From Erythroxylum novogranatense (Eukaryota > Streptophyta > Magnoliopsida > Malpighiales > Erythroxylaceae), in assembly GCA_029891385.1 (NCBI GenBank), contig CM057233.1, positions 32,656,540 through 32,720,539 of the forward strand: DNA of 64,000 bases, in the 5' to 3' direction. A program made the position numbers and the translations under genes. Positions 36,492 through 47,084 of this stretch are shown piece by piece (positions within the stretch are counted from its first letter, which is position 1; each line of letters starts with the position of its first letter). The notes under the pieces are model-generated. The model was not told the origin of the DNA, did no database searches, and worked only from the letters and a program-made list of their open reading frames with translations.

Positions 36492-38814
36492 ATGGAAGCA
36501 GCAATGATTTATGGAAGACTTGTGAACTTTGAATCACTAAGGGGTGACGGCATGAATGTAAAACCTGAGATTATAAGAGCTGGTTGGAAGAACTTCTTTC
36601 AGATACAAGAACCTGTCTATATAAATGAGGTATATGAGTTCTGGAAGAACGCTAAATCGATAGAAGACACTATTGTATCCTCTGTGGATAGAATATCGAT
36701 TATTGTCACAAAGGATTTGATAAGGAAAGTGGCGATTGCCCATCCGTTGGTGAAAAACTGTCTACCAATGCCAGATGGATGTCCTCAGTTGGAATGAAAG
36801 AAGAAGATGTCAAGAGGCGCTCTATGGCACAAATGATTCAAGAGAAAGGAAGACATCAAATCGATTCCAAAGGCTAGGGTTACGCATGCAATCTGTTCAA
36901 TTGCATTCTTCCTAGAGTTGGTTCAAGGCATTTGGTGACTACTTTAGACGAACAATGTCTGTTCTTTCTTCTCAATCGAAATCCTATAGATCTACCCTTC
37001 TTAATCTTTCACTATATGGTTAAGGGGTTAAAGGAAACTTCCAGTTATCCTTATGGTATGATTTTGACGAGGATCTTTATGGAATCCAGTATTCGTCTGC
37101 ACCAAGGGATAAGACGAACTGTTCTAGTAAAGTGCAAGATTGATGCTCATACTATTCGGCGAATGGGTCTGAATACAGTAGACAAAGATCACGCCGGTTC
37201 TTCAAAGAAACCAAGAACTGAGGGGGAGCGTATATTGAAGAAGACTCCTGTCTCAAGTTCTCAATCGCCTGTAAGTATCAAATCGCCTACTGCCGAATTA
37301 AGGAGAGTGCTAGGGAGACCTCTCATGAAAATGGCGAGTCCTCTTGTCCCAGAAAGTCAATCTCAGAGGGCAAAGCAAAGTGCGCCAAAGAGACAAGGAG
37401 AAAGTCTCTTGAGCGAAGTTGTGAAGAAAGCCAAGAGATCTCCAAGAATCAGGACTCTGAGGCAACAGGAAGAGAAGATTGCCAGAGAACAAAGGCGAGA
37501 AGAAACTTCTAAATCTTGTGCAGCCAAAGCCACAAGATCCTTAGTCTCTATTCTGGAAGAGGATACGGCCAGAAGATCTAAAGAGACTGAGAGGAAGAGA
37601 AAAGCAACATCTGTTAAAGGAAAATTTCTTGTGAATAAATCAGCAAAACTAATCAAGCGAGAGAAAAGACTAAGAAGGTTAGTCAAAGAAGAGCATCTCA
37701 AGCGCCGAGGACGTTAGTCTACAAAAGAGGCTAACGACATCGTTCAAATTGAAACGTAAATCGAGCATTATGCAGTTCAAGAAATTCCTAGTGCTCAATA
37801 AGAAGAACCAGTGGATGAAAGCACGGTTCATGAGACACCTGGAATTATAAAGGAGGAACCAGCAGAAGAATGGTGGTTCAGAGACTTCTAAGGAACACAA
37901 CCGAAGCAAGCTGCGATACAGATTTGGCGATGATGAACCAAGTCGAAGGTATATAACTACCGAAGTTCTTGAGGAAATATAGGCTGGAAATCAAATTGGT
38001 AGAAGTTATTACCAATCTGAGCAATCCTATTATAATCGGTGTTGAACCAAATGAAGAAAATAGTAGCTACGGTGCAACCTATGTTGATTAATGGTATCAC
38101 GTGGCGATTACTAAATGAAAAGAGAAGTCTTTTATGATACCTTGAGGCTTCTCGATCATTTGTCATATCCTCAAGACGCCCCTCGCCACCGTGTACTATG
38201 TTCCCAATCACAGAGAACACAGAGATAAAGGTTGTTCGGATATTCAACCAAGGTGTCCAAAAGATTTTACAAAGGAAAGTCAAAATTATTTCACGAAGAT
38301 AATGTTGATGATGATCGTCCGTAGATCGATTGCGGAAGAAGTGCGAAAATTGATGAAGCATGCATTCTCGCACAAGACCCAGATCAAGCGAAATGATCAT
38401 ACAAATCGTGCGGAAGACCGTCTAATAGGGGAAGTATAAAACAGAACATTTACTGAGTTCCTTGTTCAGACAGTTCTTCATATTAGCCCTTTGTCTAATA
38501 CACTGTCTATCGAAGAACATGCCCTATCCCTGCAAGGAAGACAGTTGTTGATGCTGCCAGTTCCTTTTGATCTAAATCTTCCTGAAGCTGCAACATTCAT
38601 TCGTCCACCGACTTTTGAGATTAATGAAGACTACACTCCATCCTCTGATGCCTATACTACTACAATTCCTTTCGCTCCTCCATCAGCAGAAGCAGATCAA
38701 GCCTCTTCGTCAGATGAAGTCAGTAGATTACGTGGTGAACTCAATGACATGAAGGAGACGGTGAATGATCTAAAGAAGATGATAGCAGAACTGCTGAAGA
38801 ACCAGAATCGATAA
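36492..38814 (+). pseudogene. env-like / plant-transposon-domain region of copia element 1
   Basis: About 270 bp after pol there is a second coding region, open in three pieces: 36492-36797, 36932-37717 and 38491-38814. The first has 'RAGWKNFFQIQEPVYINEV' then 'YEFWKNAKSIEDTIVSSVDR'. The second starts TLDEQCLFFLLNRNPIDLP. Both align by eye with the env-like gene at 56677-57963. A very basic stretch follows (about 37200-37717). The last piece is acidic and ends in heptads ('VSRLRGELNDMKETVNDLKK'), a likely coiled coil. SIRE elements are known for an env-like gene here; the N-terminal part recalls the 'putative plant transposon protein' family. Its role is unknown, and I see no clear signal peptide. 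Confidence 0.7.
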
Positions 38815-39019
38815 TCATTTTTTATTATAACAAATAGGGGGAGAGCAGGAAAAGAAGAAAATAATCAGAAGAGGAGAGGATGTTCAGATGAAGAAGGTGT
38901 GACCACAACAGACGAAGACAGGAAGAAGATAAGTTTTTGCAACATCTGAAAAAAAATTTGTTGTTTTGTTTTGTTTTCTTTTCTTGTATGTAATTTGTTA
39001 TATTCAAAAAGGGGGAGAT
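38815..39019 (+). other. 3' untranslated spacer and polypurine tract of copia element 1
   Basis: This noncoding stretch after the env-like region carries two G-rich runs, AATAGGGGGAGAG at about 38834 and AAAAAGGGGGAGATTG at 39006-39020. The second directly precedes the 3' LTR and is the polypurine tract. The first may be an internal one. Confidence 0.75.
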
Positions 39020-39888
39020 TGTTAAGTCAAAATGACTTTACATAAAAATGATTTTGATGTATAACAAACATATTGAGATCAAATACAAGAAAAGCAAAAC
39101 AATCCTGAAATATCTGAGCGAATTGGAGATGACGAAGATGACGTAATGATGCGAAGTTGACACAGACTAAGTTGAAAAAGTCAACACAGACGCAGATGAC
39201 ACAAGACAATAGAAGACGCAGAACCTGAGACGCTTGAGACGCAGAAAAGAAACAGACGAAGAGTCGATTCGAGTTAGTTCTGAACTCAACTGATTAACTG
39301 TTTCTTTAAAGATTCAAGATTCAAGAATCAAGAAGCGATTAGAGGCGAAGGCTATAAATACAAGTCGAAGTCGGCTGAAGTTTTGCTGTTTTGAGAAAAA
39401 TTACACAAAGCTTAAAAGCGATTAAGTGCGAATTAGCTGAACGCTATCCATACGTAATGAGTGTTCAAATATTTTCGAAAAAAAGTTGTGCAGATAGCTG
39501 CAGAGGCTAAGTGTGAAAGAATCTGGTTGTAGAGACCAAGAGGCTCGTGAAAGAATACTGTAACGTTTGAAGAGATAATGAAATCTCATAAGAAACTCTG
39601 AGGACTGGACGTAGCCCACGGTTTGGGGTGAACCAGGATAAATCTGCGTGTCTACTACTCTCACTCTCTATCTCACTTTTAGTTTCAAAGTTGATCTTTA
39701 TTTACTATTCATATACTTAGCATTGAAAAGTTTGATCAATCAGGATTAATAAGAATTCTGTAAAGAATCTTAATTCTAACAAGTAATTCTAAAATATATT
39801 CAAAAAGGGGAATACATAATTCAACCCCCCCCCTTCTCGTGCATTCTATTGTGTTTTTAAGTATTGTATTAACGTGTGATTCACTTCA
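39020..39888 (+). repeat. 3' LTR of copia element 1 (869 bp)
   Basis: TGTTAAGTCAAAATG to GATTCACTTCA, colinear with 30633-31500. The main differences are in the GACGA-repeat zone (39096-39240), where short units were gained or lost, plus scattered substitutions. Confidence 0.92.
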
Positions 39889-39893
39889 AGAAC
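39889..39893. repeat. target-site duplication AGAAC (right)
   Basis: It is identical to 30628-30632. Removing the element and one copy joins the two halves of the minus-strand gag. Confidence 0.9.
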
Positions 39894-40763
39894 CACCTCT
39901 AAGTTTAAACCCTGACTGCCTTGATCTTGACTGTGAGCGAGATGATCTATTCTAGCATTTACTAAATTTCCTACCAGAGTCAGCTTGAAACTCATCATAA
40001 CTCTTAGTCCTAAACTCTTATCTATACTCTCCTTATTCATCCTCCAGTAATTGTTTAATCCAAATCAAAGCAAGTCGCAACTCAGTAAAACTATTCATAT
40101 TTGTTATAGCCAACCTTATCCTAATCTCCATATTCAAACCATCCTGAAACTGCCTATATTTATCCTCCTTAGTTGGGATCAAAGCAGTAGCATACCCGAA
40201 TAGTTCATTAAATCATACCTTATACTTAGCTATAGTGACATTTCCCTCTTTCAGATCAGAAAACTCTTTCATCTTCTTATCTAAATAGATCTTTGGCATG
40301 TAATTATCCTTAAAGACATTCAGGTAATTCCTCCATTTCATTCTGCAAGGCTGGGCAAAACAACCTGGAATTGTGTTCCACTATTGATAAGTTGGACCTT
40401 GCAATAAAGAGACTACATAGTAGAACCTCTCATCAAGCTCACAATCCATTTGGTCAAGTACTCTTTCAGTTCTCTCTAGCCAACCCTCTACCTCAGCAGG
40501 ATCTGTACTTCCATATAAGTCTACAGCCCCCTACTTTCAAAGTTTATCATATTTCTCTTCTCTCAAGAACTCTCTTAGGCATTCGTTCAGTCTGGGGTAT
40601 AAGGGACTCTCTATTAGCTCCTACTGACTCAAGATTAGTTGATTCTATGACATGGTCTCCTATAATAGATAACCTATAACAAACAATAATAATGGTCACT
40701 AATGGGTCTCTTTCTATATGCTATGTTGAAATGCTCATATATGTCCCTAAGGATGCCAAACAT
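39894..40763 (-). pseudogene. gypsy gag, capsid part
   Basis: The minus strand reads 'FKDNYMPKIYLDKKMKEFSD' then 'LKEGNVTIAKYKV', a stop, and 'FNELFGYATALIPTKEDKYR' then 'QFQDGLNMEIRIRLAI' (about 40060-40340). This is the retrotransposon gag (capsid) domain of plant chromoviruses, which would form the particle shell. The 5' part to 40763 lies directly after the primer site. The 3' part resumes at 30627 beyond the copia insertion. Internal stops mark it as dead. Confidence 0.8.
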
Positions 40764-40775
40764 GCTCTAATACGA
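40764..40775 (-). other. degenerate Met-tRNA primer-binding site
   Basis: On the minus strand TCGTATTAGAGC stands where the functional site is TGGTATCAGAGC, with two substitutions. It lies four bases from the 5' LTR. Confidence 0.8.
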
Positions 40776-40779
40776 AAAA

Positions 40780-41103
40780 TGTAACATACCACTCCCATAG
40801 AGCATAATCCCAAACATACTAAAGGATATTCGAGAACATACTCTATGAAATGGTATATTAGGACAAACAAACCAGCTCATTTAAGGCATCAACATATCAT
40901 ATGCATTTTAGAAACAAAATTTCTTCCCATTTCATTCACATACATAAAAAGTCATATGTCATTACAAATTCAGAAAATCCATATTTACATTACACATCAA
41001 TTTGTTCTAAGTTCAATCTCAATACTGAAAATAAAACATGAAATGGGATGTACCGCATAAAACTCTAACTAGACTCCTCAAATTCAGCAGATCAGACCTT
41101 TGA
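40780..41103 (-). repeat. truncated 5' LTR of minus chromovirus
   Basis: It aligns from TGTAACATACC onward with 12073-12397 and stops abruptly after CAGACCTTTGA, where unrelated sequence begins. Roughly 2.7 kb of LTR and the right target duplication are therefore missing. Confidence 0.85.
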
Positions 41104-42870
41104 TTTTTTTTTTCATAGAATTCAATGTTTTCATCATATAATTTAACAACAAAATAGATAGCATGAAATTAACATCTACTCTATTTTGAGTTCAATCATG
41201 TTAGTTCTCCATTATTAGTTATGAATTCAATTAATGACATTTGTAAACTATTTATAAAACACCATTCTACCTTAACCAAGGCTTTTTTGAATCAATACTA
41301 ATCGAGTACAACAGAACACTCTCCCTAATTACTTTAGGGGTGATAAATCATACATTGATCATTTAAGTACCTCCATATAGTTCATGTTACATGTAGTGAC
41401 TAGCGACTGAGCTATCATGACTAGAACAAGTTATAAGTAGTATCAAAACATAGCAACCTCTATACAAGATAACTTTGGAGATCTTAAGGCAAAAGATGAC
41501 TTATACGATTATCATATTGAGAATTTTCGTAGATATGTGAGTAATGTCTCAAATGGATTTCTCATATGTGGTCAATATTAGTAAATTTACTTTGTAACAT
41601 GCACCTACACATTTAGTTAAATATCTCTACACTTTAGTCTATAAGATCGACTACTTCCTTTATAGGGAAAATACAACGTAGGTTAGTCTTTTATGCTATA
41701 TTAATATCTAATTTCAACATAAAAATGACTATAAATAATTTAGGGATAATACATGAATGCAATATAAATATCATTATTATGTTCTCATCATAATTTCATT
41801 AGCAATGTATATTTACTACGAGACTTTATCATACACATTTGAATATGTATAAGATAATGAATGTATTTCAATTATTTTATTACTAAACTACAACTGACCA
41901 ATTGGCTATAAGGCATAAACCAATAATCTCCCAGTTATACTAAGCCAATTACCTAAGTATTTTATACCATATCCCCATATAACGATCATGCTATTTCTGG
42001 GATAGTTGTTTAGTGAGACATCTCTATAAGATTCTCTATAATGAACACTTGCTTAAATCTTACATCTTTAATCTTAATTACGTCCAAATGCATACTTGGA
42101 TTTTTTATAAGACTAAAGGTTCTAAACTAACATGTCCACCATGTGATACATTCATTACTAATGTTGTTATAAACAAGAAATCTATTTCTTAGACAAAAAC
42201 AACAACAAAATAATAAAGATCTTGACGATAGCTCATACAAAAGGATAAATGGTAATATTTCCTTATTCATGTGGCCATATCAATTAATTGAATGTTATGT
42301 GATTTTTCTTATTATAAATGTAATTTCTTAAACACGAAGTAAAGATGACGTGGATTTTATTTTGAGAGATATTCCTTTAATTATTTAATAAAAATTAAAT
42401 TAATAAAATTATGTTTTAATTTATTTCATAATACATGCATTTTTAAACTTATTATTATTACACAATTAATTAAACTTTTATATTTAAAATAAAATTTATC
42501 CTAAATTAAACAAATTAATTCATTCTAACAAATATTGATATCATTTGAAATATACAAAATCTTGCATTGATGGATTAATTAAAAGATCTCTATTTTTACT
42601 CTAAATACATGTATGTTTTTGTAAAATAAATTTATTATTTTTGTGTTAAAACCTTAGTGGAGATAATAGGACATTAAGTGTCTAAATTGGCAGACAAACT
42701 TTCAGAATTAACAAGCAGTAACATTATCGTTATTCTCCACAGTGGTTTCTAAATTTTTTTACAGTAAAAGTTGGATCTAGATTCTTTGAAGTAAAGGCAC
42801 CATTGGCAAAGTGCATTCCATTTTTGGAATAAAAGTTAAATTTCAATGCTACCAACTACAAGCTCCGTCA
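41104..42870 (+). repeat. direct repeat, copy L
   Basis: A noncoding segment that recurs at 47085-48990, from TTTTTTCATA(G/C)AATTCAATG to GAACTACAAGC or CAACTACAAGC. Shared landmarks include 'CTAATCGAGTACAACA', 'CCAATTGGCTATA(A/G)GGCATAAACC' and 'AAAGGCACCATTGGCAAAG'. I found no coding sequence or clear terminal motifs and do not recognise the family. It abuts the truncated LTR on the left and a LINE fragment on the right. Confidence 0.85.
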
Positions 42871-42879
42871 GTAGCATTA

Positions 42880-44390
42880 GTCTTGTAAAAGACCATCAAT
42901 AAAAGATAGGTAAAAATCACTTACTTAGAAAAGGAATGATCAACTTATCTTACTCTCTTCCCACATTTCAATATCATAGATGGTTTCCCTTTTATCACGA
43001 CTATAAATGAAGTAGTTATGATTCGTCGCTCAATCTAATTGACGAATTTAAGGGGAAAACTAAAAGCCTTCAAAGATTGTAACATGAAATCCTAACTAAT
43101 TAAGTTAAACGCCTTGTGAAAATAATTTTTTTTTAGTAAAATTATTAGCAAAATCCATCATTTGGTTTCATTTGCACAAATATTGGCAAGAATGTTGTCA
43201 CCTATGTTCATTCCTTTAATATAGGCTCCTTGACAATTATAGCTCGTAGAGTTTCAGGAAAACTTTAGCCGGATGGCTAAGGTTTTGGAAACAATTTTGT
43301 AAATTGTATTATTATAGTATATTAGCACAAAATCTTTTAGAGAATTAAGGTTAAGCTTTTTAAGGGGCAGAGAAAGTTGAAAATCTTTGAGAGAATTAAG
43401 GTTAAGCTTTTTGAGGGGTGGAGAAATTTGGGTTTTATTGAATTTTTAGAGAAGTTTACTAGAGTTAAAGATCTCCAATTACATATTGATAGTTTTATTT
43501 CTAACTAGGTTGCAGGCTTTCTTAAAGACGAAAGTAGTCAAACCTTTAAGACTAGGAGCTTTGCTAAAGATGATGCTCTTTAGATAACACTCTATATTGC
43601 TAGAGTTGATGGACCTAATAAGCTTTAGTAATAGACTAAGACATGAAAAAGGAGAGTTGCTATGAAGAAGAGTAGGTCTTATTAGAGAGACCTATGATTT
43701 CTTAAAGTTAGAAGAGGCTTCTTTTTTAAGATCCTTATGTTATTAGATTCTCTTACCATTATCTTTGGCTAAGTCCATGATTTTATTAATCTTTCTTCTA
43801 GTAAAGATGAATTCAGAGAAGTACCTACAATGTTTTTCCCTTATTATGTAACCAATGAATTCTTGATTTCTGTTTTAGCAATAAGTTGTAAGGTTTAAGG
43901 CTCTAGTATTATGGTTGTGGCAACTGTCTCAGTTTCGAGCTTACAATTGATTTTAGAATCCATGTGGGGTTCAACCTAAGCTTTATTGGGAATGCTTGTA
44001 ATTTCCTTAATGTCAAGACTTTTATTATTTACAGATTTCAGGTGGAGCTCTACTTTAGGCAGGTTAGCAATGGATTGATCCTCCTTTTCAACTAAGGAAA
44101 AGTAAGAGAACTTTTCAATTAAGGAAACATCCCTTAAAACATGATACTAGGTGTTTCTATAACTTGAAGATACTTTCAAATCATTAACAATAGTAGTTTG
44201 AGTAGTAACATTGAGTGAGTTTTCTTAAGGGAATAATTTGAAGAGTTTTTTAGGGAGCTAAAGATAGAGCAACCTTAACAAAGGCCTTTAAGGGGGGAAT
44301 GAAGTTTAAAATAGGAAGAGCGCCATCATAAAGTGAAAGAGGGAAATAAAGGCAGTTAAAATTTGAAAACTAGTTCTTGAAAGTTATAAA
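42880..44390 (-). pseudogene. LINE (L1-type) reverse transcriptase fragment, copy B
   Basis: Read on the minus strand from the right, degraded but ordered L1 motifs appear: KQKSRIHWLH (about 43840-43870), SPDGYTTFVFKKACN (about 43500-43560), the fingers motif IYKIVSKTLAIRLK (about 43270-43310), then CQGAYIKGMNIGDNIL (about 43180-43240) and a degenerate GLRQGDPLSPYLF-type region near 42940-42960. The sequence from 42885 to 43440 is also closely matched by 61940-62283 and 63786-64000. The 3' part of the LINE is missing, cut at about 42875. Stops throughout make it a fossil. Confidence 0.75.
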
Positions 44391-44499
44391 GGATAAAATT
44401 ATCGAAAAACTGCAAGAGGTAAGAAAGACTAAATTAGAAAGAAAAAAAAAGAGGGGCTTAAAGAGTGTAGGAGAATAGAAAGTTGGAAAAATGGGAAAG

Positions 44500-44917
44500 A
44501 AGTTAGAGAATGAAAAGAGGAAGAAAACCATACCAGATAGAAGGGAAAAAGTAGGTTAAAATAGGGATGGAAAGAGGGAAAAAGGAAAAAGAACTAAAAA
44601 AGGACAAGGATCAAGAAACATAATTAGATGGAAGGTAGTAAGTAGTTGCTTGATATAAGAGACAAAGTAGTAAGAGAAGAGACCTTCTTACACTAGCCAT
44701 AACTTGAAGATGGAGGAAACAAGCCAAACATGAGAGAAGTAAAGGAGTATGTTAAAATAGAGAAGGAAGGATGGTCAAAGAAGGAAAAAAATGGAGAAAA
44801 AAAAAATACAAGGATCAAGAAACATAATCAGGCAGAAGGTTGTGAGTAGTTGATTGATAGAAGAGACAAAGTAGTAAGAGAAGAAACATTCTCACACTAG
44901 CCATAACTTGAAGATAT
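44500..44917 (+). repeat. 204-bp tandem duplication, purine-rich
   Basis: 'CAAGGATCAAGAAACATAAT' occurs at about 44605 and again at 44809, a spacing of 204 bp. The following 'AGAGACAAAGTAGTAAGAGAAG' and 'ACACTAGCCATAACTTGAAG' segments are also repeated. On the minus strand it lies upstream of the LINE body and may be its 5' leader. Confidence 0.75.
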
Positions 44918-47084
44918 ATTTTAGGAAAACATTCCCCTATTTTGTATGATTGAGAACCCTCTTGAATTGAGTGACATATTATATTTAAATGACAGATAAC
45001 ATCTCATGATTAGTAATTAAACTATCATATTTTAATAAAATTATAATTTATATAGAATTATCTAATGATTTTTAAAATCTTCGCAATATATAAAAATTCA
45101 ATTATGAATATATTTTTTCTAAACATATTAAATATTTATTATTTATTTGATGGTTGTTAAAGATTGGGATTACAAAATATCTTATATGAAAGAAATAACA
45201 TATTACATGGTGCATCACCAACATAAGTGGAACTTGTTTACTAGAGGATCCTTTCACATATTAGTTTACTTGTCCTACCTAGGAATCTTTATAAAAACTT
45301 AAGTACTGAAGAGAGAAGTAGATGGAGGCTTTGACATAGGGCCATCATCTACTTATAATGTATTGGTGGTACATCCCAAGTAAGATTGAGAAATATGGAT
45401 ATACTAAGATAATGATTTTGTAATTTATCAGTAATATAAGTTATTTATTTTTAAAAATTTTCACACATTTCCATAATACCAAAACTTTATATGTGAAACT
45501 AATTCTTTTTAAAATTTAATGTAATTTGAACTTGTTATTGGATGTTAAATAACACACCAATAGCACTGTTTACAAATATTCTTGGTTAACTCTCTCATCA
45601 ATGCTTACAACAATTTGGGATGAAAGAACCTATAGGATATTTCAAGACCGATGTATTTCTAAAGAACGATTCAGGAGCAGACTTATGCAACTCATAAGGC
45701 TTCAAATCAACATACATTACCATATATTGTAAGACATGCAATACTTCCTTTCCCTTTGGAATATCTAGTTTCTATTCACTACTTTTTTTTAAGCTTCACT
45801 TGTAATCGTTGAAAGTCATTAATCCTTTGTGACATATAGCATTGCTATATATGTACAACTAGTTTATGCTTAACACATCAAAAAAAATTTAAAAATTAAG
45901 CACTTTAACCTTTGATGAGAAATACATAAAAAAAATTTATTATAAAAAAACATTATTTATTATGATATTTTGAATGGTGAAGTTGATTGAATGATATTGC
46001 TGGTGGAAATAACCAAGGCTACATAAAACGACTATTTTGAAATTTTATATATTTATTTATTTATTTATTTATTTTAAAATTATTAAAATGGTACCTCAGT
46101 ATTAACAAGATACTAATACTATATTATATTAGAACTAAATCTAATACAAAGTTTAGTATGGTATTCGCAACATTGAAAAATCAATATTTTAAAATTTTGA
46201 CTTAATTTATACTTTATTGTTATCACGTCACAAATATCAATTCTAACTCAAAAGTTGTGTATTAGGAAGAAAACTAAATATTAATTTAAAATTTAAAAAT
46301 ATTTTAAGAACATCTTTCAAAATGAAACTCAAATCTTTGTCAAGCTATTAACTGTCTTTTATACCTAAGAACCATATTATTAAGGACTCATTTATATTCA
46401 TCAATTTGAACCTTTTCTTTATTAAGATAGGATATGTTTCAATCTATAAGTCAACTATATGTTTCAATGTATAAGTCAACTATGCTACTAGATTTGGGAA
46501 TCCTTTTAGATCCAAATTGCTTAAGAGAGCTTAAAATCACCTACCTAATGGATATCAACAACATCCTAATTAGTACAATTCTATAAATTACTTTGACGTG
46601 CTAGCTCCTTTAGAACTTAAGCCTATTATTATATGTTTTAGAAATTTTAGTAATTTTCAATTAAAATTTAATTGAAATTGTCGTAATTTAATTTTAATTA
46701 AAATTATAAATAATTACAATTAAATACAAATTATGTTTTAATAAGATATAATATCTCATATTGATCCTTATTTATTAAATATCTCATATTTAATCATAAA
46801 GTTTCTCAAACTTTATTAAACCTAACTTGATTCTATAACTTTTTTCTTTTCAACCTATTCTTTATGTATGATGTATTAAGTTCTCAAATATGTTATCGGT
46901 GGAGGCAAATTATAACCCTAAATCATATTTAGGATTAGATAACTAAATTCCTTTAATTTATCTTGATTCTCTAATAAATGTTTTATATCTATAAATCAAG
47001 ATTCACATTTAGCAACAAGTCATGATCACCTAAATATTTATGAATGTTGAAATGGTTTTAACTAGCCTTTCTATACATGATTTT
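44918..47084. other. AT-rich stretch without recognisable genes
   Basis: I see a (TTTA)n microsatellite at 46050-46074 and otherwise AT-rich DNA. A short minus-strand open stretch at about 45600-45765 is described separately. The last few hundred bases before 47085 may belong with the repeat copy R, since copy L has no left extension to compare. Confidence 0.6.
45600..45765 (-). pseudogene. possible unidentified coding fragment
   Basis: The minus strand is open for about 55 codons and has protein-like composition, with stretches such as 'YVDLKPYELHKSAPESFF' and 'LKYPIGSFIP'. It is bounded by stops. I do not recognise the protein and it could be chance or a captured exon. Confidence 0.2.

Larger units (their letters stand above)
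30633..39888 (+). mobile_element. SIRE-type Ty1/copia element with env-like region, 9256 bp
   Basis: It is complete at both ends: two LTRs of about 868 bp, a Met-tRNA primer site at 31503, gag, protease, integrase, RT and RNase H in copia order, a further 2.3-kb env-like region, a polypurine tract at 39006-39018, and a perfect AGAAC duplication. The extra 3' region, the large size and the shared TTCAACCCCCC motif near the LTR end place it in the SIRE/Maximus lineage. It sits in the gag of the minus-strand chromovirus, in opposite orientation. Frameshifts and stops interrupt all genes, so it is not autonomous now. Confidence 0.92.
12073..41103 (-). mobile_element. Tekay-type gypsy chromovirus, host of three nested insertions
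   Basis: Both LTR copies share the sequence starting TGTAACATA (12073 and 40780), about 325 bp of which align before the right copy is cut at 41103. Between them, read on the minus strand, are a degraded Met-tRNA primer site, gag, protease, RT with FIDD, RNase H, integrase and a chromodomain-like C terminus, in the order usual for Ty3/gypsy. Three insertions break it: 12434-20950, 25937-29134 and 30633-39888. Removing them leaves about 8 kb plus the missing part of the 5' LTR. Many stops show that it is dead. Confidence 0.85.

Noticed and set aside
37363..37701. 112-codon minus-strand frame
   Set aside because: It is the antisense shadow of the basic stretch of the env-like region.
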